Shown: positions 25,629 through 33,899 of the stretch, in pieces
Numbering within the stretch: position 1 is the stretch's first letter
Layout: the number at the start of each line of letters is the position of its first letter
Notes under the pieces: model-generated
Told to the model about the DNA's origin: nothing
What the model saw: the letters and a program-made list of their open reading frames with translations, nothing else
Databases searched by the model: none
Made by a program: the position numbers and the translations under genes
Source of the DNA: Variovorax sp. HW608
GTDB lineage: Bacteria; Pseudomonadota; Gammaproteobacteria; Burkholderiales; Burkholderiaceae_C
Length of the DNA: 64,000 nucleotides
Direction of reading: 5' to 3'
Assembly: GCF_900090195.1 (NCBI RefSeq)
Contig: NZ_LT607803.1
Location: 4,800,229 to 4,864,228, forward strand

Positions 25629-26885
25629 ATGGTGATCGACATGGACGAGGCGCAAGTACGCACGGTGGAACAGGTGCGCCAGGTGCTGGCAGGGACGCAG
25701 GAACTGCGGTTTCGCGCGGCTCAGGACGATGAGGGGCGCTACGGCTGGGTTGCGACTGTGCTGCGGCGACTGGGGTACCGCCAGCTGGGTCGGGCCGACA
25801 AGGGCGCGGTATTGGCCTACCTGCAGCGTTTGAGCGGCTACAGCCGTGCCCAGGTGACGCGGCTGGTCTCGCGCTGGATGGCGGGCAAGCCGCTGGTGAA
25901 GAACTACCGCGCGCCCGAGCACGCGTTTGCACGGCGCTATACGGCCGCTGACGTGGCGTTGTTGGCCGAGGTAGATCGCGCCATGGGCACGCTGTCGGGG
26001 CCGGCCACGGCATGCGTGCTGCGCCGCCAGCGCGATGTCTTCGGCGACACGCGGTTCGAGCGACTGGGATCGATCTCGGTGGCGCACTTGTACAACCTGC
26101 GCAACGATGCGAGCTATCGCGCCCAGCGCGTCGTGCTGACCAAGACGCGCGGCGACAAAGCCGTGACGATCGGCGTGCGCAAGGCCCCCGCGCCAGATGG
26201 CCGCCCCGGATTCATCCGCATCGACAGCGTGCACCAGGGCGACTTCGACGGCGCCAAAGGCCTGTACCACATCAACGCGGTCGATTGCGTCACGCAGTGG
26301 CAGGTGGTAGCCAGCGTGCAGACCATTGCCGAGAACCACCTGCTGCCGGTCATCGAGCAGATGCTCGCGCAGTTCCCCTTCGAGATCCTGGGCTTTCACG
26401 CCGACAACGGCAGCGAGTACGTCAACCACCGCGTGGCCGCGATGCTGGAGAAGCTGCGCGTGGAGTTCACACGCAGCCGCCCGCGCCGCAGCAACGACAA
26501 CGGCCTGGCCGAGACCAAGAACGGTGCGGTCGTGCGCAAGATCTTCGGCTACGAGCACATCGCGCAACGCCATGCGGGGCGCTTCAACACCTTCTGCGTC
26601 GAGTACCTCAACCCGTTCCTGAACTTTCACCGCCCGTGCCTGTTCGCCACCGAGGTGGCCGATGCGAAGAAGCCTGGTCGCATCAAGCGCGTGTACCGGC
26701 CCAAGGACGCGATGACGCCACTGGACAAGCTCTCAAGCCTGCCCGATGCGGCAAAGTTTCTGCGCGAAGGCGTCACGCTCGAAGAGCTGCAGCAGCTCGC
26801 CCGAGCGCTCAGCGACGTTCAGGCCGCCCAGGAGCTGAACGAAGCGCGCGCAGAACTGTTCCGACGCGTGCCCGCTCGCGCGTAG
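25629..26885 (+). CDS. IS transposase, integrase catalytic core (DDE)
   Basis: The 418-residue protein has an N-terminal helix-turn-helix region (VLAYLQRLSGYSRAQVTRLV at about 61-80) and an rve-type catalytic core. The DDE residues are visible as Asp in FIRIDSVHQGDF, Asp in GFHADNGSEYVN and Glu in NDNGLAETKNGAVVRK. The C-terminal part is basic (KKPGRIKRVYRPKD). ATG 25629 starts MVIDMDEAQVR; the frame is intact with no frameshift. It is the only gene of the element and should be sufficient for transposition. Confidence 0.92.
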   Translation: MVIDMDEAQVRTVEQVRQVLAGTQELRFRAAQDDEGRYGWVATVLRRLGYRQLGRADKGAVLAYLQRLSGYSRAQVTRLVSRWMAGKPLVKNYRAPEHAFARRYTAADVALLAEVDRAMGTLSGPATACVLRRQRDVFGDTRFERLGSISVAHLYNLRNDASYRAQRVVLTKTRGDKAVTIGVRKAPAPDGRPGFIRIDSVHQGDFDGAKGLYHINAVDCVTQWQVVASVQTIAENHLLPVIEQMLAQFPFEILGFHADNGSEYVNHRVAAMLEKLRVEFTRSRPRRSNDNGLAETKNGAVVRKIFGYEHIAQRHAGRFNTFCVEYLNPFLNFHRPCLFATEVADAKKPGRIKRVYRPKDAMTPLDKLSSLPDAAKFLREGVTLEELQQLARALSDVQAAQELNEARAELFRRVPARA

Positions 26886-26943
26886 CTGCGCGCCCCGCCA
26901 GGCAAGACACAGCATGTGCTGCTGCGCAGCAAGACCCACAAGC

Positions 26944-27022
26944 AGGGGGAAAGCCTTCCCCCTTGGCGCCCCTTCAGGGTGGTCTGTGGACAAAGCTCAG
27001 CAAGCTGTAGCTTTGCCCACAG
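26944..27022. repeat. Two hairpins in the right end of the insertion sequence
   Basis: AGGGGGAA-AGCC-TTCCCCCT at 26944-26963 is a perfect 8-bp stem. A second stem of 14 bp with one mismatch pairs 26984-26997 (CTGTGGACAAAGCT) with 27009-27022 around an 11-base loop. Neither is followed by a T-run. They may block read-through transcription or protect the transposase from outside transcription. Confidence 0.65.
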
Positions 27023-27143
27023 TCTCACGGCTGCGCCGCGCCTGTACCCCCTTCTGCGTTCAAAAGAAGTCCAGAACTGCCCCTCACTACACTGCAGGCT
27101 GTCAACAACGGATCGACTCGCTTCGCATCGCCGTTCTCAGGCT

Positions 27144-27175
27144 GCTCCAGGCTCATACCTCATTTGGAAAAGACT
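27144..27175 (-). repeat. Right terminal inverted repeat of the insertion sequence
   Basis: Its reverse complement starts AGTCTTTTCCAAATGAGG and ends ATGAGCCTGGAGC, matching the left repeat at 25495-25525. Confidence 0.85.
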
Positions 27176-27180
27176 GTCGT
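27176..27180 (+). repeat. Target-site duplication, right copy (GTCGT)
   Basis: It is identical to 25490-25494. Its last base is also the final base of the phaG stop codon (TGA, 27182-27180 on the minus strand), so the insertion spared the gene. Confidence 0.85.
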
Positions 27181-27539
27181 CAGGGCTGGCGGGCATCGGC
27201 GCTCGGCACATTGCCGCCCTTGAGCCGTTCGCGGAAAAGCGCCGCGCGCATCAGGAAGATGGTGGTCACCGGCGCCGAGAGCGCGACGAAAAGGGCGATC
27301 AGCACCGCGTGCAGGAACAGGCTCGCGCTCTGCACCGAGAAGTAGATGACGGTGGCGAGCGTGATGCTCCACACGCCCAGCGTCGCGCCCAGCGTCGGCG
27401 GATGGATGCGCCGGAAGAAGGTCGGCAGCCGAACGAGCCCGAACGACCCGATGGCCGCGAAGGCCGCGCCCAGCACCGCGAAGCCCGCGGTGAGGATTTC
27501 GGCCCACAGGGGCAGGGGACTGCCGATGAGATTGGTCAT
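27180..27539 (-). CDS. phaG: Cation/proton antiporter subunit G (PhaG/MnhG)
   Basis: ATG 27539 follows a good ribosome site (aaggaga) and gives 119 residues. Three membrane helices are seen, with the MnhG signature LVRLPTFFRRIHPPTLGATLG at about residues 35-55. Subunit G is a small essential part of the Mrp-type complex that exchanges Na+ or K+ for protons. It is the last gene of the operon, and the insertion sequence sits directly behind its stop. Confidence 0.9.
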   Translation of the reverse strand: MTNLIGSPLPLWAEILTAGFAVLGAAFAAIGSFGLVRLPTFFRRIHPPTLGATLGVWSITLATVIYFSVQSASLFLHAVLIALFVALSAPVTTIFLMRAALFRERLKGGNVPSADARQP

Positions 27540-27552
27540 TCGAGAGTCTCCT

Positions 27553-27831
27553 TCATTCAATGACTTCGCCGCGCAGCAGGAACTTCGCGAGCGCCGTCGA
27601 GCCGAGGAAGCCGAACAGCGCGATCAGCATCGCGGCCTCGAAGTACACGCTGCTGGTGTAGTTGATGCCGAGGATCAGCATCATCAGCATGCCGTTGATG
27701 TAGAGGCAGTCGAGCGCCATCACGCGGTCCTGCGCAGTCGGGCCGATGAGCAGGCGCGTGACCGCGCAGAGCATCGCCACGGCAAGGAGGAACAGCGCGA
27801 GCTTGAGCGCCCAGAAAAGGACTGGCGTCAT
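27553..27831 (-). CDS. phaF: Cation/proton antiporter subunit F (PhaF/MnhF)
   Basis: ATG 27831 overlaps the phaE stop (ATGA) and gives 92 residues. The family pattern RLLIGPTAQDRVMALDCLYINGM is at about residues 22-44; its central Asp-Arg is conserved in MrpF. Three hydrophobic helices are present. The frame continues upstream inside phaE, but only as a shadow. Confidence 0.9.
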   Translation of the reverse strand: MTPVLFWALKLALFLLAVAMLCAVTRLLIGPTAQDRVMALDCLYINGMLMMLILGINYTSSVYFEAAMLIALFGFLGSTALAKFLLRGEVIE

Positions 27832-28325
27832 GGTTCGAAGATCTCCATCAGCGGGCGCTCGTAGCGCGACTTCACGAGCAGGATGAAGGCCTCGGGATCG
27901 CGCTCGTCGAACAGGTGGATCAAGAGGCTCGAACGGTCGAACGAGATCTCGCCCCACGCCGTGCCGGGCGTGAGGCAGACGATCATCGCGAGCGCCGCGA
28001 GCGCGTTGGGATCGCGCAGCTGAAGCGGAACGCGCACGAAGCACGGGTGCATCTCGTCGTTGCGGCGGGTCAGCAGCAGGCGCGCCACGGTGAGGGCGGA
28101 TTCGACCATGTCATGCATGACCACGAAGGCGAGCTTCAGCGCCGTGCCGGGCCGGTGGATGCGCACCGTTTCCCGCGGCCGCAGCGACTGGGTCAAGAGC
28201 GGCACCGCGATCGCGAAGATCGCCGCCAGCAGCAGCGTCCCGAGGTCGAGCGACTGGTTGAGCAGCAGCCACACGACGAAGAGACCCAGCGACAGCGGCG
28301 GGAAGGGGAGCCAGCGCTTGATCAT
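27828..28325 (-). CDS. phaE: Cation/proton antiporter subunit E (PhaE/MnhE)
   Basis: ATG 28325 overlaps the phaD stop (ATGA) and gives 165 residues. The N-terminus (KRWLPFPPLSLGLFVVWLLL) holds two to three helices. The soluble part with VRVPLQLRDPNALAALAMIV and LTPGTAWGEIS is characteristic of MrpE/MnhE. A strong downstream signal HLFDERDPEAFILLVK matches the family C-terminus. Confidence 0.9.
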   Translation of the reverse strand: MIKRWLPFPPLSLGLFVVWLLLNQSLDLGTLLLAAIFAIAVPLLTQSLRPRETVRIHRPGTALKLAFVVMHDMVESALTVARLLLTRRNDEMHPCFVRVPLQLRDPNALAALAMIVCLTPGTAWGEISFDRSSLLIHLFDERDPEAFILLVKSRYERPLMEIFEP

Positions 28326-30022
28326 TTCGCGACCCCCGGTTTCGGCGCGGGGCTGGGCACTTCGCGCGCATGGAGCACCGCGTTGCGATAGGCCGTCGGC
28401 GTGCGCAGTCCCTCGGCCGTGGCAGTGGCATGCTGCAGGGCCGGTCCGGCGCCGAGCGCCAGCGCGAGGCAGGCGGCCAGCAGCACCCCGACCGGAATCA
28501 CCTCGAGGGCGGGCAGCGAGGGCAGCCTGCCGTGCTCCTGCGTCCAGAAATGCCGGATGCCCGTGCGGCTGAACGCGATGAGGGTGAAGAAGCCGGACGC
28601 CAGCAGCAGCACCAGGAAGGTCCAGGCCGCCGGCGTGACCCTTGCGGCATCCAAGAGGCCCGAGAGCATCGCGAACTTGCCGAGGAATCCGGACAGCGGC
28701 GGCAATCCGGCGAGCAGGATGGTGCAGCCGGCGAAGCTGAGCCCGAGGAATGCGACACCCGCCGGAATGGCGCGGCCGTAGAGCGCCTGGGCGTTGTCGT
28801 CGAGATTCACGTCGGCCATGCGCTGCAGGTCGGCGGAAAGGAAGGGCACCTCGTGGGCCGCCTCGTGCGGCGCGATGCTCATGCCGGCATTGCGCCAGCG
28901 TTCGATCATGTCGATGAGCAGGAAGAAGGCGCTCACCGCCAGGGTCGAGCTGAGCAGGTAGTAGAGCGCGCCGGCCCAGACGGCCGTCTGCCCGAAGCCG
29001 ACGGCGGTCAGCAGCGTGCCCGCGGAGACCAGCACGCTGAAGCCGGCGAGGTTCGACAGGCGCTGCGTGCCCACGATGCCGAGCGCGCCGACGAAGAGCG
29101 TCGCCAGGCCCATCGCGATCAGCACGCCCTGGCCGAATCCCGCCGACGCGCCGGTGTCGGGGGCGAACATCAGCGTCCAGAGCCGCAGCAAGGCGTAGAT
29201 GCCGAGCTTGGTCAAGAGCGCGAACACTGCGCCGACCGGCGAGACGGCGGAGTTGTAGGCGGGCACGAGCCAGAAGTTGAGCGGCCATGCGCCGGCCTTG
29301 GCGAAGAAGGCCGTGGCAAGGATCGCCGCCGCGGCGTGCACCAGGCCGCGGTCGGCGGGGTCGATCCGGGCGATCTTCATGCCCAGGTCGGCCATGTTGA
29401 GCGTGCCGGTCACGCCGTAGAGCAGCGAGGCGCCGATGAGGAACAGCGACGATGCAGCGAGGTTGATCGCGATGTAGTGCAGGCCCGCATGCACGCGCCC
29501 GCGTCCGGAGCCGTGCAGCAGCAGGCCGTACGAGGCGGCCAGCATCACCTCGAAGAAGACGAAGAGATTGAACAGGTCGCCGGTGAGGAATGCGCCGTTC
29601 AGGCCCATGAGCTGCAACTGCAGCAGCGGGTGGAAGTGCACGCCCGCGCGGTCCCAGCGCGAGGTCGAGTAGATGGACGCCGCGAACGCGACGACGCCGG
29701 TGAGCGCGACCATCATCGTCGAGAGGCGGTCGGCGACCAGCACGATGCCGAACGGCGCGGGCCAGTTGCCCGGCAGGTACACGCCGATGGAGCCCGCGCC
29801 GCCGCCGGTTTCCGGCGCGTTGACCCAGCGCAGCAACGCGAGCGCGACCAGGAGGCCGATCAGGCCCGAGGCGATGCTGAGTGCCGACTTGGTCCGGCGG
29901 CGTTCCTCGCGCAGCAGCAGCATGAGCGCGGCGGTCAGCATCGGCACCACGATCGGCGCGGCGATGAGGTGCGGCATGCCGTGTTCGAGCACGCGGTCGA
30001 GCAGGTGCAAGAGGTCGGTCAT
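28322..30022 (-). CDS. phaD: Cation/proton antiporter subunit D (PhaD/MnhD)
   Basis: The 566-residue protein is a homologue of complex I proton-channel subunits (NuoM/N). About 14 helices are present. FLTGDLFNLFVFFEVMLAASYGLL carries the conserved channel Glu, and FFAKAGAWPLNFWLVPAY the conserved Lys and its neighbours. The length is normal for MrpD, with a modest C-terminal extension. Start and stop both overlap neighbouring genes by 4 bases. Confidence 0.93.
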   Translation of the reverse strand: MTDLLHLLDRVLEHGMPHLIAAPIVVPMLTAALMLLLREERRRTKSALSIASGLIGLLVALALLRWVNAPETGGGAGSIGVYLPGNWPAPFGIVLVADRLSTMMVALTGVVAFAASIYSTSRWDRAGVHFHPLLQLQLMGLNGAFLTGDLFNLFVFFEVMLAASYGLLLHGSGRGRVHAGLHYIAINLAASSLFLIGASLLYGVTGTLNMADLGMKIARIDPADRGLVHAAAAILATAFFAKAGAWPLNFWLVPAYNSAVSPVGAVFALLTKLGIYALLRLWTLMFAPDTGASAGFGQGVLIAMGLATLFVGALGIVGTQRLSNLAGFSVLVSAGTLLTAVGFGQTAVWAGALYYLLSSTLAVSAFFLLIDMIERWRNAGMSIAPHEAAHEVPFLSADLQRMADVNLDDNAQALYGRAIPAGVAFLGLSFAGCTILLAGLPPLSGFLGKFAMLSGLLDAARVTPAAWTFLVLLLASGFFTLIAFSRTGIRHFWTQEHGRLPSLPALEVIPVGVLLAACLALALGAGPALQHATATAEGLRTPTAYRNAVLHAREVPSPAPKPGVAK

Positions 30023-30372
30023 GGGTGGGGCCCCTGGCGCTCTTCACCGTCGACGTGGTCGGTGCCGGTCAGTCCGCGCGAGGCGAGCAGGACCACGAGG
30101 AACAAGGCGGTCATTGCGAAGCCGATCACGATCGCGGTCAGCACCAGGGCCTGCGGCATCGGGTCCGCGGTGTTGGCGAGCGTGGCGGCGAAGCCCGGCG
30201 TCAGCACCGGCTCGCTGTCGACCTTGAGGCGGCCCATGCTGAAGATGAACAGGTTGACCGCATACGAGATCAGCGTGAGGCCCATGATCACCTGGAAGGT
30301 GCGCGGGCGCAGCAGCAGGTACACGCCCGAGGCGGTGAGGACGGCGATGGCGATCGCGAGGACGATTTCCAT
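30019..30372 (-). CDS. phaC: Cation/proton antiporter subunit C (PhaC/MnhC)
   Basis: ATG 30372 overlaps the phaAB stop by one base (TGATG) and gives 117 residues. It is NuoK-like with three helices: GVYLLLRPRTFQVIMGLTLISYAVNLF and DPMPQALVLTAIVIGFAMTA are the MrpC signatures. The much longer open frame upstream is only an artefact of high GC opposite phaAB. Confidence 0.92.
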   Translation of the reverse strand: MEIVLAIAIAVLTASGVYLLLRPRTFQVIMGLTLISYAVNLFIFSMGRLKVDSEPVLTPGFAATLANTADPMPQALVLTAIVIGFAMTALFLVVLLASRGLTGTDHVDGEERQGPHP

Positions 30373-33308
30373 CAGGCGACACCCTCCGCTTCGGCCGCGG
30401 CGGCACGCTCGGCCTGCTCGTCGGACCAGCGATGGCTGCGGATCGACTGGTGCGCCAGCGCGGTGAGGATCAGCATGGTGGCGCCGAGCACCAGCGCGAA
30501 CACGCCGGTGTCGAAGAACAGCGCGCTCGGCACATGCACCTCGCCCAGCAGCGGCAGGTGCAGATGCGCCGTGTGCGTGGTGAGGATGGGGTAGCCGAAG
30601 AGGATCGCGCCGTCGCCCGTGATCAAGGCGAGCAGCAGGCCGACCGCGATCCAGCGCCGCGGATAGATGCGCAGATGCTCTTCCACCCATTCCGTCCCGG
30701 ACACCATGTACTGGAGCACCAGCGCCACCGACATCACCAGCCCCGCGACGAAGCCGCCGCCCGGCTGGTTGTGGCCGCGCATGAAGAAGTAGACCGACAC
30801 CAGCACCGACAGCGGCAGCAAGAGCCGCACGAGCACCGCCGGAACCATCAGGTAGCCGACCGCGGTGTCCCTGGCGCGGCGCGGGTTGAGCAGGTCGCTG
30901 CTGCCGTCGTCGGGATGCGCGCGCTGCTGCGGGGGCAGCGCCATCGATTCCGGTGCGGGACGGAAGCGCCGCAGCAGCGCATAGACCGTCAGCGCCACGA
31001 CGCCGAGCACCGTGATCTCGCCGAAGGTATCGAAGCCGCGGAAGTCGACCAGCATCACGTTGACCACGTTGGTGCCGCCGCCGCGCGTCAGGGCGTTGTC
31101 GAGGAAGAACGGCGAGATGCTCTCTGGAAAGTTCCGCGTCATCATCAGCCAGGCGATCGAGCCGAGGCCGGCCCCGGCGGCCGTGGCGATCGCCAGGTCG
31201 CGGCCGCGCCGCCCCCATTGGCGCAGCCATGACCACGTGGGCTCGGGTGTCGCGGTGCGCATCGGCAGCCAGCGCAGGCCGAGGAGGATCAGTACCGTCG
31301 TCACCGCCTCCACCACGAGCTGGGTGAGCGCGAGGTCGGGCGCCGAGAACCAGATGTAGGTGATGCAGCTCACCAGCCCCGCGGCCGACGCCAGCATCAG
31401 CGAGGCGAGACGGTGGAACTTGGCCTGCACTGCGGCGGCGATCGCGCAGGTGCAGCCGATCAGCCAGGTCATGGCGAACATGGGCGAAAAGGGGAGCAGC
31501 TCGCGCGATCCGCGTGTGGCTGGCGTGAAGTGGAGCGCCGCGGCCGCGCCGCCGATCGCGACGCCGACCAGCAGCAGCAGCTGGATCTGCAGACGCCGCG
31601 TGCCGAGAATCCGGCGGCTGCGGCGGCCGGTCTCGCCCAGGCGCGCAAGCAGGTTCTCGAAGATGCGCTGGCCATCGAAGCCATGCAGCAGCGGCGTGGC
31701 ATCCGTCAGCACGCCCAGTTCGCGGCCCCGGCGCTGCATCAGATAGAGCGCCGCCCCACCGGCCAGTGCGATGACGCTCATGAGCAGCGGCAGGTTGAAT
31801 CCGTGCCACACCGCCAGGCTGTATTCCGGCAGGGTGCCGCCGACGACCGGCCTTGCGGCCGTGGCGAGAAAGGCGCCGACCGACCATGCGGGCGCGACGC
31901 CCACCACCAGGCAGATCAGCACCAGCAGTTCCACCGGAACCCGCATCCAGTGGGGTGGCTCGTGCGGCTGCTTGGGCACGTCGGGGGGCGCGCACGGCGG
32001 GCCGAAGAACACGTCGAAGACGAAGCGCGCCGAATACGCCACGCTGAAGATGCCGGCAATGGTCGCGATGACCGGAAGGCTCCGGCTGACCCAGGGCGTG
32101 GCCTCGATGAACACCGTCTCGGCGAAGAACATCTCCTTCGACAGGAAGCCGTTGAGCAGCGGCACGCCGGCCATCGATGCGCTCGCGATGATCGCCAGCG
32201 TGCCGCTGATCGGCATCAGCTTCTGCAGGCCGCTGAGCCGGCGGATGTCGCGCGTGCCGCTCTCGTGATCGATGATGCCGGCGGCCATGAAGAGCGATGC
32301 CTTGAAGGTCGCGTGGTTCATGACGTGGAAGACCGCCGCCACCGCCGCGAGCGGGCTGTTGAGGCCCAGCAGCAGCGTGATGAGTCCGAGGTGCGAGATC
32401 GTCGAATACGCCAGGAGCGCCTTCAGGTCGCGCTGGAACATCGCGGCGTAGCCGCCGAGCAGCAGCGTGATCGCGCCGGCGCCGCTCACCAGCCAGAACC
32501 ATTGCTCGGTGCCCGACAGCACCGGCCAGAGCCGCGCCATCAGAAACACGCCGAGCTTCACCATGGTGGCCGAATGCAGGTAGGCCGAGACCGGCGTGGG
32601 CGCGGCCATCGCGCGCGGCAGCCAGAAGTGGAACGGGAACTGCGCGCTCTTGGTGAAGGCGCCGAGCAGCACCAGCACCAGCACGGCGGGGTAGAGCGGG
32701 TTCGCGCGGATCTGGCTGCCCGAGGCCAGCACCGCGTCGAGGTCGTAGCTGCCGGCGATGCGTCCCAGGATCAGCGCGCCGGCCAGCAGGCACAGGCCGC
32801 CCGCGCCGGTGACGACGAGCGCCATGCTCGCGCCGCGCCGCGCATCGCGGCGATGGTGCCAGTAGCCGATCAGCAGGAAGGAGAAAAGACTGGTGAGTTC
32901 CCAGAACAGCACCATCTGGATGATGTTGCCCGACAGCGCCACGCCCATCATCGCGCCCATGAACGCGAGCAGGAACGAGAAGAATCGCGGCACCGGATCG
33001 GACGGCGACATGTAGTAGCGCGCGTAGAGCACGACCAGCGTGCCGATCCCCAGCACGAGCATGCAGAACAGCCACGCGAAGCCGTCCATGCGGAAGACGA
33101 GATCGAGGCCGATGGCGGGCAGCCAGTCGATCTGCTGCCGGATCACGCTGCCGCTGGCGACCTCCGGGAAGAACCATGCCGCCTGGATCGCGCAGCCCAG
33201 TGCGACCAGGCCCGCCAAGGTCGATTCCCTGTTTCGCGCATCCGATGGCAGCAGCGCGGCGAGCACGCTGGCGATGAACGGAAGTGCAACGAGAAAGACC
33301 AGGGGCAT
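30372..33308 (-). CDS. phaAB: Cation/proton antiporter subunits A and B fused (PhaAB)
   Basis: The 978-residue protein joins a NuoL-like MrpA part (about residues 1-780, with FLLAFMGAMMGVALSGNIIQMVLFWELTSLFSFLLIGYW-type helices and the channel Lys in FTKSAQFPFHFWLPRAM) to an MrpB-type C-terminus (TAVGYLMVPAVLVRLLLPLS and GGGFVAGLVMSVALVLQYM). Fusion of A and B defines group 2 (Pha/Mnh six-gene) antiporters. The complex exchanges monovalent cations for protons in the inner membrane and serves in pH and salt tolerance. It is the first gene of the operon. The ATG at 33308 is preceded by AT-poor DNA without a clear promoter. Confidence 0.94.
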   Translation of the reverse strand: MPLVFLVALPFIASVLAALLPSDARNRESTLAGLVALGCAIQAAWFFPEVASGSVIRQQIDWLPAIGLDLVFRMDGFAWLFCMLVLGIGTLVVLYARYYMSPSDPVPRFFSFLLAFMGAMMGVALSGNIIQMVLFWELTSLFSFLLIGYWHHRRDARRGASMALVVTGAGGLCLLAGALILGRIAGSYDLDAVLASGSQIRANPLYPAVLVLVLLGAFTKSAQFPFHFWLPRAMAAPTPVSAYLHSATMVKLGVFLMARLWPVLSGTEQWFWLVSGAGAITLLLGGYAAMFQRDLKALLAYSTISHLGLITLLLGLNSPLAAVAAVFHVMNHATFKASLFMAAGIIDHESGTRDIRRLSGLQKLMPISGTLAIIASASMAGVPLLNGFLSKEMFFAETVFIEATPWVSRSLPVIATIAGIFSVAYSARFVFDVFFGPPCAPPDVPKQPHEPPHWMRVPVELLVLICLVVGVAPAWSVGAFLATAARPVVGGTLPEYSLAVWHGFNLPLLMSVIALAGGAALYLMQRRGRELGVLTDATPLLHGFDGQRIFENLLARLGETGRRSRRILGTRRLQIQLLLLVGVAIGGAAAALHFTPATRGSRELLPFSPMFAMTWLIGCTCAIAAAVQAKFHRLASLMLASAAGLVSCITYIWFSAPDLALTQLVVEAVTTVLILLGLRWLPMRTATPEPTWSWLRQWGRRGRDLAIATAAGAGLGSIAWLMMTRNFPESISPFFLDNALTRGGGTNVVNVMLVDFRGFDTFGEITVLGVVALTVYALLRRFRPAPESMALPPQQRAHPDDGSSDLLNPRRARDTAVGYLMVPAVLVRLLLPLSVLVSVYFFMRGHNQPGGGFVAGLVMSVALVLQYMVSGTEWVEEHLRIYPRRWIAVGLLLALITGDGAILFGYPILTTHTAHLHLPLLGEVHVPSALFFDTGVFALVLGATMLILTALAHQSIRSHRWSDEQAERAAAAEAEGVA

Positions 33309-33371
33309 TGCGATCGATTCTATCGACCGCCCCCCGCCGCAAATCCCTCGGAATGAGGCGCAGGATGCAGA

Positions 33372-33393
33372 AAGGCCGCCCGAGGGCGGCCTT
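33372..33393 (-). terminator. Rho-independent terminator after the comEA-like gene
   Basis: A perfect 10-bp stem AAGGCCGCCC/GGGCGGCCTT with a two-base loop lies 36 bases beyond the stop of the comEA-like gene. On the minus strand it is followed by TTTCTGC. It separates that gene from phaAB. Confidence 0.75.
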
Positions 33394-33428
33394 CAGTTCA
33401 GCGCATCCGTTGTGCGCTGCGATGAAGC

Positions 33429-33773
33429 TCAGGGCTTCGCCGGAGCCTTCGGCGCCGCTGCTGCCGGCGCGGCCTTCTTCGCATCGTTCCTGGTGACCGG
33501 TGCGGAAGCGTTGAACGGCTGCCCGTTGACCGTGAGGCCTTCGCCCGAGAGCTTGGTGGCGGACTTGTCCTTCACGCCCTTGACCCGGTGCATGAAGTCG
33601 GCCCAGTCCTTGAACTCGCCCTGCTTGCGGGCTTCGATGATGCGCTTGGAGAGCGCGGGGCCGACGCCCTTGAGACTGTCGAGTTCGGCTTCGGTGGCCT
33701 TGTTGACATCGACCGCGGCCCAGGAGGCGACGGCAAACAGCATGGCCGTGGCGGCCAGGATTTTCTTCAGCAT
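33429..33773 (-). CDS. Helix-hairpin-helix (ComEA-like) secreted DNA-binding protein
   Basis: The 114-residue protein has a signal peptide (MLKKILAATAMLFAVASWA) and one pair of helix-hairpin-helix motifs: VDVNKATEAELDSLKGVGPALSKRII at about residues 21-46 and DFMHRVKGVKDKSATKL near 59-75. Family members bind DNA in the periplasm during transformation uptake. The tail is Ala/Pro/Lys-rich. The ribosome site gggaga lies upstream of ATG 33773. Its own terminator makes it a single-gene unit. Confidence 0.85.
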   Translation of the reverse strand: MLKKILAATAMLFAVASWAAVDVNKATEAELDSLKGVGPALSKRIIEARKQGEFKDWADFMHRVKGVKDKSATKLSGEGLTVNGQPFNASAPVTRNDAKKAAPAAAAPKAPAKP

Positions 33774-33899
33774 GACTAACTATCTCCCTGACATTGTTGT
33801 GAGAGGAACGCGAAAGCGCTCCGCCGCTCGCAGAACGCGCGCGGCGATCGCATGATAGCGGGGAGGGGGCGACCGCCTCGCGCGGGCTGTCGCCAGGGA

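Larger units (their letters stand above)
25495..27175 (+). mobile_element. Complete insertion sequence, 1681 bp, DDE/rve transposase
   Basis: The element is bounded by imperfect inverted repeats of 31-32 bp and flanked by GTCGT duplications, and it carries one intact transposase gene. About 134 bp lie upstream of the gene and about 290 bp downstream. By transposase type (integrase-core DDE, ~418 residues) it resembles IS481/ISNCY-like elements, but I cannot name the family. It lies between the small secreted protein gene and phaG, and its right end touches the phaG stop codon without disrupting it. The intact ends, gene and duplications suggest a recent insertion. Confidence 0.9.

Noticed and set aside
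26012..27010. 332-residue frame overlapping the transposase in another frame, as possible second IS gene
   Set aside because: The main transposase frame is intact with full DDE motifs; the second frame has no motif and no slippery frameshift site was seen.
28370..30466. 698-residue plus-strand frame opposite phaD
   Set aside because: Antisense shadow of a membrane protein gene; charged low-complexity sequence without domains.
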